NCBI GenBank assembly: GCA_030428615.1
Contig: JAUIDN010000002.1
Location: forward strand, 248,001 to 312,000
Source of the DNA: Alphaproteobacteria bacterium
Lineage (GTDB): Bacteria > Pseudomonadota > Alphaproteobacteria > Sphingomonadales > Emcibacteraceae
DNA: 64,000 nt
Direction of reading: 5' to 3'
The notes under the pieces are model-generated. The model saw nothing but the letters and a program-made list of their open reading frames with translations, searched no databases and was not told the DNA's origin. Position numbers and translations under genes: made by a program. Positions 56,301 to 64,000 of this stretch are shown here, piece after piece. Positions within the stretch are counted from its first letter, which is position 1. Each line of letters opens with the position of its first letter.

Positions 56301-58145
56301 AACGGGCTTCTTTGCTCGGAAGCGGTTAAACTTGTCGCCGCCTTTGACCACCGCGATATTTTCATTGACCCCGACCCCGACCCCGCCAAATCATATGCGG
56401 AACGAAAACGTATGTTTGATCTGCCGCGGTCAAGTTGGGAAGACTATAATAAAAAGCTGATTTCCAAAGGCGGGGGTGTTTTCAGCCGTAGCCTGAAATC
56501 GATTGGTCTGACGCCGGAAATAAAAGAATTGTTTGGTTTTGAAGAAGACGTCAAGACGACCACACCAAACGACCTTATTCGTACGATCCTTAAATCACAT
56601 GTTGACCTTTTATGGTTTGGTGGCATTGGGACCTATGTTAAATCGGAATCTGAAAGTAATCTAGCGGTCGGGGACCGTGCCAATGATGCGATCCGCATCA
56701 ATGGTAAGGAACTTAACTGCAAGGTGGTCGGCGAAGGTGGAAACCTTGGCTGTACGCAGCTGGGCCGAATTGAATATTGTCTGAAGGGCGGTATGATGAA
56801 CACCGATGCTGTGGACAATTCGGCGGGTGTTGATTGTTCTGATAATGAAGTAAACATCAAAATTCTGCTCAATAGCATTGTCGCCGAAGGTAAAATGACG
56901 AAAAAGCAACGGGATGCCCTCCTGGAAGCAATGACCGACGATGTTGCCGAAATTGTTTTACGGGACAATTATTTACAGACGCAGGCAATCAGTCTTGCAA
57001 AAACAAGCAGTATTCGCCAGCTCGATAGTTTCGAACGTTATCTCGACGAACTGGAGAAGTCCGCAAACCTTGATCGCGAGCTTGAATTTCTTCCGAACGA
57101 TGAAGAGCTTCTTGAACGAGGGGAAAAATCCCTCGGTCTGACACGACCGGAAAATTCCGTCCTTATTGCTTACGCAAAAATGTCCCTGTTTGACAGTTTG
57201 ATGGAAAGTAATATTCTCGATGATCCTTATCTCGAAAAATTCCTGTTCAAGTCTTTCCCCAAAAGATTGAGCGAAAAATACAAAAAGGAAATGAGAAATC
57301 ATCAGCTCAGGAAACAGATTATTGCAAAAGTCCTGTGTAACGATATTGTCAACCGCGGCGGCATTCAAGCCATCAAGGAAGAAACCGGTGCAAGCGGTGC
57401 AGAGATTGCCAGGGCCGCCATCATCGCAAGCGAAGTATTCGAGCTTGACAATCTCTGGGATCAAATCGAAAAGCTTGATTATATTGCCCCCGCGACTATT
57501 CAAATTCTGATGTTGATGGATGTTGAGGAATTTGCCCGCCGTCAAACCATCTGGTTTTTGAATAATACCGACAGCAAGCAGCCAATACAGAAAATTATTG
57601 ATAATTATAAACCCGGCATTACCGAGCTGTTCCTGATGAATACTGTTGTTGAAACAGTGTCGGAAGAAAGTATCTCCAGTAAGAAAAATATGTATTTGGA
57701 ACAGAATGTCGATGAAGCGCTGGCGCAGCATATCGCGAGCCTTGATATTAAAACAGCCGCTTGTGATATGGTGCAGGTTGCCAAGGAACTAAATCTTGAT
57801 GTCACTCAGGTGGCCGCGGCTTACTTTATGTTTGGTGAAGAGCTTGGTTTTGACTGGCTCAGAAGTCAGGCGGAAATGGTTGAAACAGGCGACCATTGGG
57901 ATCGTCTGGCGGTAAACAGCATATTAGGCGATCTTCAGGACCAGCAAAAAATCCTGACCCGTAGCGCCCTGAATGGCTGCAAGGATAAAGATTGTCTTAT
58001 TTCCGCCGAAAAATGGATAGCCGATAATAAATCCGCTACGGAGCGCGTCCGGAAATTGCTACAGGATTTCCAGAATGCCGGAAACCTGAATGTCACAAAA
58101 ATGGGCTTTGCAGCACGACAAATCCGGAATGTGATTGTAGATTAG
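53343..58145 (+). CDS. NAD-specific glutamate dehydrogenase, 180-kDa class
   Basis: Converts glutamate and NAD+ to 2-oxoglutarate and ammonia. The 1600-residue length identifies the large L-GDH180 class. The N-terminal half carries ACT-like regulatory regions (TKDMPFLIDSITSNLLEDG near 100; VTEEKEEKIVHSIHDFYLED near 590). The catalytic half has GPVARGGLRWSDRKEDYRTE, VPVGAKGGFVPKQMP with the catalytic Lys near 838, VAADKGTATFSDIAN, and the NAD-binding GIGDMSGDVFGNG. The start is GTG at 53343 with an AGAAGGA ribosome site. It reads in the same direction as the giant acidic gene and selO. Confidence 0.96.
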   Translation: MSSWSQKEIRLDSIIDYTKENMKSSLGAGFVEFVTNFYKNASPEDLSLRLDELYAIALSNWKFIAEYNQPRSKIRIFNPTLEEHGWTSSHTIIQILTKDMPFLIDSITSNLLEDGNTLHMLIHPVLRNTRDDNGKITAKGGKKIAESVMHIEITAMSNQEEINALSDKLKQVTDFIHDSVEDWKPILKKVEETSKNLDLAPKSVSRTEVKESQAFLKWLTENNFTFLGYREYDHSNQKKPTTGKGYGILRNPEIHVLRGPDGLVAISPEIEDFMAQDKIMLITKANVKSMVHRVVHLDYVGFKKFDKAGKVISETRFVGLFTSDSYNERAQNIPYLDRKVKSVVERSGFNYNSHNGKALFHILETLPRDELFQIEEEPLFQTSIGILHLNLRPQCRAFVRKDKFERFVSALVFVPRDLYNSILRSKIEKILCEEFNGELSSRYAQLSNERIARWHFIIRTKPGQVRNPAPEAINDRISKVAQSWTDYFHEVLVDRHGEETATQLYRKYAKSFLSAYQENFDPRFAAIDVDKLEQLPTNNNIGFNFYRHPEDADHVVRLKIYTSRNTIALSDCLPMLENMGLRVIEEYAFEVITEEKEEKIVHSIHDFYLEDPSGKTFELSVLKDQMEQALIAVWQNSVDNDGFNKLVLKAHMTYKHALILRIYSKYLRQLGSSYSETYMQDTLTQYVDVSKLLAELFEIKFSLEVTDDVDRKAEEDKIIKNINSLLSQVDSLDQDRMLRNYLNVISSSLRTNFYQHDASGKEKPYISIKIKSADVEEAPKPRPYAEIFVYSPRFEGVHLRSGPVARGGLRWSDRKEDYRTEILGLVKAQQVKNTVIVPVGAKGGFVPKQMPANPSREEFLEEGINCYKSFISGLLDITDNLKEGNVIPPKDVIRQDGDDPYLVVAADKGTATFSDIANGLAHDYGFWLDDAFASGGSVGYDHKKMGITARGAWVSVQRHFREHGIDVQKDNITVAGIGDMSGDVFGNGLLCSEAVKLVAAFDHRDIFIDPDPDPAKSYAERKRMFDLPRSSWEDYNKKLISKGGGVFSRSLKSIGLTPEIKELFGFEEDVKTTTPNDLIRTILKSHVDLLWFGGIGTYVKSESESNLAVGDRANDAIRINGKELNCKVVGEGGNLGCTQLGRIEYCLKGGMMNTDAVDNSAGVDCSDNEVNIKILLNSIVAEGKMTKKQRDALLEAMTDDVAEIVLRDNYLQTQAISLAKTSSIRQLDSFERYLDELEKSANLDRELEFLPNDEELLERGEKSLGLTRPENSVLIAYAKMSLFDSLMESNILDDPYLEKFLFKSFPKRLSEKYKKEMRNHQLRKQIIAKVLCNDIVNRGGIQAIKEETGASGAEIARAAIIASEVFELDNLWDQIEKLDYIAPATIQILMLMDVEEFARRQTIWFLNNTDSKQPIQKIIDNYKPGITELFLMNTVVETVSEESISSKKNMYLEQNVDEALAQHIASLDIKTAACDMVQVAKELNLDVTQVAAAYFMFGEELGFDWLRSQAEMVETGDHWDRLAVNSILGDLQDQQKILTRSALNGCKDKDCLISAEKWIADNKSATERVRKLLQDFQNAGNLNVTKMGFAARQIRNVIVD

Positions 58146-58168
58146 TTTACATATTTAATATAACCTTA

Positions 58169-58199
58169 TGGGATACTGCTGATAATCGGCGGTGTCCCA
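58169..58199 (+). promoter_or_regulatory. Hairpin directly before the selO ribosome site
   Basis: TGGGATACTGC pairs with GCGGTGTCCCA (11 pairs including two G-U) around a 9-nt loop. It ends one base before the AAGGA ribosome site of selO and 24 bp after the glutamate dehydrogenase stop. It has no U-tract, so control of translation or RNA processing is likelier than termination. Confidence 0.6.
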
Positions 58200-58212
58200 C
58201 AAGGATTAATTG

Positions 58213-59655
58213 ATGACACTTAAATTTGATAACAGATATGCCCGGCTTGGCGATAAGTTTTCCGTGCCATTAATGCCTGATCCGCTCCCTGACCCCGAGC
58301 TTGTCATCGTCAACAAAGACGCCCTTGAAGAAATTGGCCTAGACAACATTTCAAATCAGGATCTCATTGAATTCTTTAGCGGAAACCGTATCCCTGCCGG
58401 ATCGGAACCACTTGCTATGGTTTATTCCGGGCACCAGTTTGGCGGCTATAGCCCACAGCTTGGTGATGGCCGTGGCCTGCTTATCGGACAGGTGATTTCA
58501 AAGAGCGGATCGCTTGTTGATTTGCACCTGAAAGGCGCCGGTAAAACGCCTTTTTCGAGAATGGGTGACGGGCGCGCGGTCCTGCGATCCTGCATCCGCG
58601 AATTTCTGGCGAGCGAAGCGCTTCACCATCTCGGCATTCCCACAACCCGGGCTCTCGGCGTGAGTACGAGCGTGGAACCCGTCCGCCGTGAAACGATTGA
58701 AAAAGCATCAATGCTGATGCGTTATAGCGAAAGCCATATCCGATTTGGTTCGTTCGAGTATTTTTTCTACACCGAACAGCATAATGAATTAAAAGAGCTT
58801 TGTGATTACACCATTGAAAATCACTTTCCCGAAGCCGAAAATGCTGAAAACAAGTATGATGCACTTCTTTTACTCGCGGCGGAAAAAACAGCGTCACTCA
58901 TTGCGCAGTGGCAGGCTTTTGGCTTCGCCCATGGTGTGATGAACACTGATAATATGTCGATTATCGGCCAGACATTCGATTACGGACCTTACGGTTTCAT
59001 GGAACAATATGATCCCTATTATATCTGTAATCATTCTGATGATCGTGGCCGCTATGCCTTCAACAGGCAGCCGTTGATCGGCCACTGGAATGTGCAGGCG
59101 CTTGCGCAGGCATTGTCCCCGCTGACGTCAAAAAATGTGGTCAAAGGTGCCCTTGATACTTATCAGGATCGCTTTTTAAACAGATATCACGCGTTGATGA
59201 TAGAAAAACTCGGATTGACGGAAAATGGGCCCGATGACAAAGCGCTTTATGATGATTTACTGGATCTTATGGAAGGGTATGGCGTTGATTATACGCTATT
59301 TTTTCGCGCATTAAGCAATTTTCAAAGTGATGATACGATGTCGTCTTTTACAATGAGTAGAAGTTGTGCGGACGCGTTTGAGCCGTGGCTCAAACGCTAC
59401 AAAAACCGTCTTCTCATGGAAAAGTCCGATGACGTCAAACGTAAAAAATCAATGCGCCGCGTTAATCCCAAATATATCCTGAGAAACTACCTCGCGCAAA
59501 TTGCCATCCAGCAGTCCGAAATTGGTTATCATAACGACCTTCACACATTATATAACGTTCTGAAACGCCCCTATGATGAACAGCCGGAATATGACGACTA
59601 TGCGAAGGAGCCCCCCGAATGGGGGCGTAATCTACAGATCAGTTGCTCCTCCTAG
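58213..59655 (+). CDS. selO: Protein adenylyltransferase SelO (YdiU family)
   Basis: Pseudokinase that transfers AMP to Ser/Thr/Tyr of target proteins, linked to redox stress. The 480 residues show VYSGHQFGGYSPQLGDGRG, LKGAGKTPFSRMGDGRAVLRS, the catalytic-loop HGVMNTDNM and the DFG-like FDYGPYGF. The C-terminus ends ISCSS, in which Cys replaces the selenocysteine of eukaryotic SelO. The ATG at 58213 has AAGGA 7 nt upstream and is preferred over the TTG at 58210. It is convergent with purH, with 9 bp between the genes. Confidence 0.95.
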   Translation: MTLKFDNRYARLGDKFSVPLMPDPLPDPELVIVNKDALEEIGLDNISNQDLIEFFSGNRIPAGSEPLAMVYSGHQFGGYSPQLGDGRGLLIGQVISKSGSLVDLHLKGAGKTPFSRMGDGRAVLRSCIREFLASEALHHLGIPTTRALGVSTSVEPVRRETIEKASMLMRYSESHIRFGSFEYFFYTEQHNELKELCDYTIENHFPEAENAENKYDALLLLAAEKTASLIAQWQAFGFAHGVMNTDNMSIIGQTFDYGPYGFMEQYDPYYICNHSDDRGRYAFNRQPLIGHWNVQALAQALSPLTSKNVVKGALDTYQDRFLNRYHALMIEKLGLTENGPDDKALYDDLLDLMEGYGVDYTLFFRALSNFQSDDTMSSFTMSRSCADAFEPWLKRYKNRLLMEKSDDVKRKKSMRRVNPKYILRNYLAQIAIQQSEIGYHNDLHTLYNVLKRPYDEQPEYDDYAKEPPEWGRNLQISCSS

Positions 59656-59664
59656 ACATCAAAG

Positions 59665-61269
59665 TTAATGTCTGAAATGACGCATGCCCGTCAACACCAT
59701 CGCGAGACCCTGTTCATCCGCCGCCGCTATAATTTCGTCGTCACGAATTGAACCGCCCGGCTGGATCACCGCCGTTACGCCCGCTTCCGCTGCACTTAGA
59801 AGTCCGTCCGCAAAGGGGAAAAACGCATCCGAGGCAACCACTGATCCTTCTGTCATTGTATAAGGAAGGCCAGCCGCTTCACTGGCATCAATGGCTTTTC
59901 GCGCGGCCGTTCTTGAACTGTCAACACGGCTCATCTGACCCGCACCAATCCCGACTGTTGCCCTATCCTTCACATAAATAATCGCATTTGATTTCACATG
60001 CTTACACACAGTGAAAGCAAAAAGCATATCTTCAAGTTCCTGATCGGACGGTTTGCGTTTTGTGACCACTTTCAAGTCGTCTAACGTTACTATTCCATTG
60101 TCCCTGTCCTGTACAAGATACCCGCCCGCCACTGTGCGGATGGTCTGTCCGGTGCTTTTCGGGTTCGCAATTCCGCCCGTCAGAAGCAGACGTAAATTTT
60201 TCTTTGCCGCCATTATTTCAAGCGCTTCTTCGTCAGCATCCGTTGCAATGACGACTTCTGTAAATATTTTGGAGATTTCCGCGGCCGTCTCACCGTCAAG
60301 CTTCCCATTTAACGCGATGATACCGCCAAAGGCACTTGTCTGATCACAGAGAAGCGCTTTGTTATACGCCTCAATATAACTCTCCCCGCGTGCCACTCCG
60401 CAAGGATTAGCATGCTTTATGATGGCGACGGCCGGACCTTCCGTCGGGTCAAATTCGCTAACCAATTCAAATGCGGCATCAGTATCGTTTAAGTTATTGT
60501 AACTTAATTCTTTTCCCTGAAGTTGTCTTGCGGTGGCGATCCCTTTGCGCGGGTCCGCGCTACGTGTGACGTAAAAAGCCGCAGCCTGATGCGGGTTTTC
60601 ACCGTACCTTAATGTCTGTCTTTTAGTAGCAGTAATATTTAACCGGTCCGGGTAACTATCCCCCAATTGCGCTGCAAACCAGGCGGAAATCGCCGCATCA
60701 TAGGCCCCCGTACGTGCAAACGCCTTTGAAGCCAACTTTTTACGAAGTTCATACGTTGTCGCACCATTATTTTCGTTAATTGACGCTTTGACGTCATCAT
60801 AATCAGCGACGTCCACAACCACCGTGACAAAAGCATGGTTTTTTGACGCGCTTCTGATCATCGCCGGGCCGCCAATATCGATATTTTCAATACATGTAGC
60901 GAAATCGGCCCCTTTTTCCACCGTTTCTTCAAAGGGGTATAAATTGACAACTAAAAGATCGACCGCACCAATGCCGTGCTCGTTCATTGAGGCGACATGA
61001 TCATCATCATTACGAAGCGCAAGGAGCCCGCCATGTATTTTAGGATGTAGCGTTTTGACACGACCATCCATCATTTCAGGAAAACCGGTATAATCGGCAA
61101 CTTCCTTCACCGGAATACCCGCATCCGCAAGCGTTTTTGCTGACCCGCCGGTGGAAAGAATTTCCACACCCTGGTCATTTAGAAATTTCCCAAATTCGAC
61201 AAGTCCTGTTTTATCGGAAACGGACAGAAGGGCCCTTTTGATCGGTATTAAAGTCGGTTCGCTCATCAA
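59665..61269 (-). CDS. purH: Bifunctional AICAR transformylase / IMP cyclohydrolase
   Basis: Last two steps of IMP synthesis. The N-terminal IMP-cyclohydrolase domain has [33 protein letters not shown] and [15 protein letters not shown]; the AICAR transformylase part has [37 protein letters not shown] (catalytic Lys-His) and [15 protein letters not shown]. Length 534 is normal. It lies downstream of the heparinase-like gene on the same strand, a common alphaproteobacterial arrangement. Confidence 0.98.
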   Translation of the reverse strand: MMSEPTLIPIKRALLSVSDKTGLVEFGKFLNDQGVEILSTGGSAKTLADAGIPVKEVADYTGFPEMMDGRVKTLHPKIHGGLLALRNDDDHVASMNEHGIGAVDLLVVNLYPFEETVEKGADFATCIENIDIGGPAMIRSASKNHAFVTVVVDVADYDDVKASINENNGATTYELRKKLASKAFARTGAYDAAISAWFAAQLGDSYPDRLNITATKRQTLRYGENPHQAAAFYVTRSADPRKGIATARQLQGKELSYNNLNDTDAAFELVSEFDPTEGPAVAIIKHANPCGVARGESYIEAYNKALLCDQTSAFGGIIALNGKLDGETAAEISKIFTEVVIATDADEEALEIMAAKKNLRLLLTGGIANPKSTGQTIRTVAGGYLVQDRDNGIVTLDDLKVVTKRKPSDQELEDMLFAFTVCKHVKSNAIIYVKDRATVGIGAGQMSRVDSSRTAARKAIDASEAAGLPYTMTEGSVVASDAFFPFADGLLSAAEAGVTAVIQPGGSIRDDEIIAAADEQGLAMVLTGMRHFRH

Positions 61270-61353
61270 TTATCTCGTTCATAAAAATTATAAAATGTTC
61301 CCTCGCGCGTGGTAGTATATTTTCGAAAAATACGCAAGGTCTAATGGCCATCA

Positions 61354-63066
61354 TCAATCCAGTTTCAATGACCACAATATGGTTGTTAATGCACCGCCCG
61401 TTTTACCCGAGAGGACAATTTGTTTGGTGGGTGAAATCTTGCCGGCATTGCCAAAATAAATACTGTCTTCCAGTGAGAGTTTTGCACCGCGCTGGCGGAA
61501 TAACCAGGTTTCTCCACCCGGCAGTTTGATCCGTACGATATTGTCGTCATTGTCCACATCCACCGATACATTGGGATGGAGGTGAAACCTGATATCAAAC
61601 GTCGCCAGGTCAGCATGCCTATTTGGGCTGCTTTGTTCAATTATATCTTCACCGCGGATATCTTCACCGCTATCATTCATGTATATCAAGCGTTTATGGA
61701 GATAATTATATTGCTCCACATAGCCGTCATGCTCAGATTCGAATAATATATGCCCACGTTCCTCAAAACGGGTGCTTGATGTTTTGGTCACACCCGCACC
61801 GATCAGCCCATCATCCCTAATTTCGCTGCTGTTCAAGTGATTAAGAATTAATGTTGAATGAGCATCGGTGCTTCGGGACATTTTCGCGAGATTCTGATTT
61901 TCCATATTCAGGACGAATGACGCATCGCCACAATTGACAATAAAGCGTTCTGTGCCGCGGCTAAATTCGAAGGAATGTGTCCCGCTGTGACATTGCGCAC
62001 TTAATTCCAGTTCCGCAGGTGGCCCGGCATCCATGATGATCAGGCTTTTACCTTTTTCAATTCGGGCAAACCCACACTGGTCGAGCTTCGCCTGCTCCGC
62101 ATCTGCCTGATTTACCTTAAGAAGGGTCGCATAGATATCTTCATGGTTTTGAATTATCACGCCATTGAACAGCGGTAATTTACCGTCCCCCTGCGTAACC
62201 GTTTTCAGGTTTGATGCCATTCTTCTGATAGCGTTTTTAAGTTCCAACGGCACATTTTGACTGACATCCGAATACGCCTCTCTGAGTAAAACCAGATTCA
62301 TGAAAAGATGGAGCAGTTCCTGCGGGTTTCTGCTTCTTATTCCTCCATCCGCGAGAATTTCCCGGCTGAGAGCAAATTTCAACAGTGATGTTCCCTCTTT
62401 AAACCACGCCTCACCATAAGGAATATAAAGACCGGACAGCACAAGACCAATGATAGCTTTCAACCCGTCCGGCCCGTCCGGAAAATTTGAGGACATTTTC
62501 ATCAGATGGCGGGCGCTGCGCGCCATGATATCAAGGACGCGCCCTCTGTAAATCACATCATCCGTATCCATAATAAGCGGCGTATATATGAGCCAGTTTG
62601 TGACACGTTCACCAACAATATCCGCTCGCCATGATATTTCGCCCCATTGGGTGTGGTGATTAATCCAGCTTTCTATGAGTTCTTCTGCTCTTTTTCGGGC
62701 ATTATTCTGGTCTACTGCCTGATTAAGGTCTTTTAGCCAGCTGAATGAATGAATATGTTCAAGCCACCTTTTGTTTAAATCCGGTGCCTGCCAGAGATCG
62801 TCTGCAGACCAGCTGTTCTGATCACTTTTCGGGTTTTCAAGGATATACCCACCGCCAACCATTTTGCCGCTGACAATCTGGGTCCCCGCGGTTACTGATC
62901 CCGGCCAAATATCCTGTGGCGTGCCGAGAAGCCTGAGCGGATGTTTCCCCCGCAGGCTCAATTCATGATAAAAACTGCTGTGCTTTGCTCTGCCCATTGC
63001 TTTTGCGATGGGATTTTGCATCTTCTTGCCGCTTGAAGCTACCGGATTTCGGCGTAACTGGGCCAT
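61354..63066 (-). CDS. Heparinase II/III-like polysaccharide-lyase-fold protein
   Basis: The 570 residues show the alpha/alpha toroid first (WLEHIHSFSWLKDLNQ, AEELIESWINHHTQW, DIMARSARHLMKMSSNFPDGPDGLKAIIGLVLSGLY) and then a beta-sandwich with HSGTHSFEFSRGTERFIVNCG and STLILNHLNSSEI. There is no signal peptide, so it is presumably cytoplasmic despite its lyase fold. Proteins of this type sit between rpe and purH in many Alphaproteobacteria; neither a substrate nor a clear lyase activity is established. A role in surface polysaccharide turnover is only a guess. Confidence 0.85.
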   Translation of the reverse strand: MAQLRRNPVASSGKKMQNPIAKAMGRAKHSSFYHELSLRGKHPLRLLGTPQDIWPGSVTAGTQIVSGKMVGGGYILENPKSDQNSWSADDLWQAPDLNKRWLEHIHSFSWLKDLNQAVDQNNARKRAEELIESWINHHTQWGEISWRADIVGERVTNWLIYTPLIMDTDDVIYRGRVLDIMARSARHLMKMSSNFPDGPDGLKAIIGLVLSGLYIPYGEAWFKEGTSLLKFALSREILADGGIRSRNPQELLHLFMNLVLLREAYSDVSQNVPLELKNAIRRMASNLKTVTQGDGKLPLFNGVIIQNHEDIYATLLKVNQADAEQAKLDQCGFARIEKGKSLIIMDAGPPAELELSAQCHSGTHSFEFSRGTERFIVNCGDASFVLNMENQNLAKMSRSTDAHSTLILNHLNSSEIRDDGLIGAGVTKTSSTRFEERGHILFESEHDGYVEQYNYLHKRLIYMNDSGEDIRGEDIIEQSSPNRHADLATFDIRFHLHPNVSVDVDNDDNIVRIKLPGGETWLFRQRGAKLSLEDSIYFGNAGKISPTKQIVLSGKTGGALTTILWSLKLD

Positions 63067-63164
63067 CTACAATTCTATCTCCACTGGTACGGGCACTCAA
63101 ACCAACACCCTATCATAATTTTATGAAAAAAATATAATGGTTATTACCATAACTCCCAAGCAAA

Positions 63165-63827
63165 CTATGCGCCACGGAGCGCCTTGATATTGGTGGCATA
63201 CTGGTCGGGTCCTCCGGTAAATGTCGCCGTACCCGCGACCAGCACATCCGCACCGGCATCAATTACGCTTTGCGCTGTTTGCAGGTTTATACCGCCGTCT
63301 ACCTGCAAATCGATTTCACGGCCTTCTTTTGCGATCATGTTTCTTACCTGCCCGATTTTATCAATCGCGGCCGGGATAAATTTCTGCCCGCCGAAACCCG
63401 GGTTTACGCTCATGATCAGAACCAGGTCCACGAGATCCATCACATTTTCAATCATATTCACGGGCGTTCCCGGATTAAGTGAGATACCTGCCTTTTTGCC
63501 CAGTGATTTGATTAATTGCAAAGTACGGTGAAAATGTGGTGTCGCTTCTGCGTGTACGGTTATGATATCAGAACCGGCATCGGCAAATGCCTGAATATAC
63601 GTATCAACCGGTGAGATCATCAAATGAACATCAAAAATTTTATCGCTATAGGGACGGATCGCCTTCACCACGTCAGGCCCAATGGTAATATTGGGAACGA
63701 AATGGCCATCCATAACATCAACATGAATATAATCAGCCCCGGCGGCCGTAATGGCTGAGACCTCCTCCCCCAAACGTGAAAAATCCGCTGAAAGGATTGA
63801 TGGCGCTATTTTAATATGTGATGTCAT
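63165..63827 (-). CDS. rpe: Ribulose-phosphate 3-epimerase
   Basis: TIM-barrel metal enzyme of the pentose phosphate pathway. The 220 residues contain [17 protein letters not shown], the metal ligands in [14 protein letters not shown] and [20 protein letters not shown], and [13 protein letters not shown]. It starts 25 bp after the end of rsmB on the same strand. Confidence 0.98.
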   Translation of the reverse strand: MTSHIKIAPSILSADFSRLGEEVSAITAAGADYIHVDVMDGHFVPNITIGPDVVKAIRPYSDKIFDVHLMISPVDTYIQAFADAGSDIITVHAEATPHFHRTLQLIKSLGKKAGISLNPGTPVNMIENVMDLVDLVLIMSVNPGFGGQKFIPAAIDKIGQVRNMIAKEGREIDLQVDGGINLQTAQSVIDAGADVLVAGTATFTGGPDQYATNIKALRGA

Positions 63828-63851
63828 ATATTGACCTTTAAATTTTCAGAT

Positions 63852-64000
63852 CTAAATTTTCACAAGACGGGAGATAAAGAAACCATCCATCCCATCTTCT
63901 ATATAATAAGGCAATGTTTGAACATCGCCCGTCTTTAAAATCGCCTGCTCAATACCCGGCAATTCATTCTTTTTAATCTCTTTTCGTTTTAACGAGCCAT
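63852..64000 (-). CDS. rsmB: 16S rRNA (cytosine-C5)-methyltransferase RsmB, C-terminal end only
   Basis: Only the last 48 or so codons fall in the window; the start lies beyond position 64000. The segment ends in LPYYIEDGMDGFFISRLVKI, matching the conserved C-terminus of the RsmB/NOP2 methyltransferases (GMDGFFIARL-type). The next gene is rpe, the usual alphaproteobacterial neighbour. Confidence 0.82.
   Translation of the reverse strand, partial: GSLKRKEIKKNELPGIEQAILKTGDVQTLPYYIEDGMDGFFISRLVKI

Noticed and set aside
56973-57731. 252-codon minus-strand frame within the glutamate dehydrogenase gene
   Set aside because: It is a shadow of the conserved catalytic half, with no ribosome site or neighbours on that strand.
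59654-59673. 6-bp hairpin AGACAT/ATGTCT across the selO and purH stop codons
   Set aside because: The stem is short and AT-leaning with an 8-nt loop and no T-tract. It is too weak to call a terminator.

Overview
The window is a chromosomal, origin-proximal housekeeping region of an alphaproteobacterium with an AT-leaning base composition. The evidence for the class is gene content and order: gyrB-recF-dnaN-dnaA followed by rpsT, enoyl-CoA hydratase, mutM, ubiE-ubiB, coaBC and dut; a YlxR protein fused to an L7Ae-like domain; the heme regulator Irr; a mitofilin (Mic60) homologue inside the hemC-hemD-hemY operon; and the 180-kDa class NAD-glutamate dehydrogenase. The lineage within the class cannot be fixed by eye. 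Emcibacterales/Kordiimonadales-like marine groups are only a guess.

Layout. 1-6.7 kb: replication block on the minus strand (gyrB cut by the window edge, recF, dnaN, dnaA, and a rhodanese gene upstream of dnaA). 6.7-9.2 kb: rpsT, an unannotated 43-codon gene, enoyl-CoA hydratase, a small secreted protein and mutM, all minus. 9.3-14.4 kb: plus-strand ubiE-ubiB-coaBC-dut-(beta-grasp-like small protein)-moeB/thiF. 14.4-16.4 kb: a 2-hydroxyacid dehydrogenase, an SH3-like secreted protein and irr. 16.5-29.3 kb: a long minus-strand run reading metK, trmB, rimP, nusA, ylxR, infB, rbfA, truB, rpsO, pnp, a nitronate-monooxygenase-like flavoprotein. 29.5-33.0 kb: tsaD-gpsA with three small downstream genes. 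33.1-37.2 kb: hemC-hemD-mic60-hemY. 37.2-39.9 kb: carbonic anhydrase plus a Crp/Fnr regulator, divergent from a fatty-acid desaturase with an FNR-type box between them. 39.9-48.5 kb: an accessory amino-acid/peptide catabolism island bounded by two NhaC-family antiporters. 48.8-53.3 kb: a 1479-residue, extremely acidic PAS-headed protein of unknown function. 53.3-59.7 kb: NAD-glutamate dehydrogenase and selO. 59.7-64 kb: purH, a heparinase II/III-like protein, rpe and the 3' end of rsmB.

Most genes belong to translation, replication, quinone/heme biosynthesis and central nitrogen metabolism. The least explained content is the giant acidic protein (48829-53268), whose long disordered middle carries three copies of a motif resembling the N-terminal helix of the polar organiser PopZ. 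Next are the 43-codon gene at 7047-7178 directly after the enoyl-CoA hydratase stop, and the small beta-grasp-like protein translationally coupled to an E1-like adenylyltransferase. No tRNA, rRNA, insertion sequence, prophage or CRISPR array was seen.
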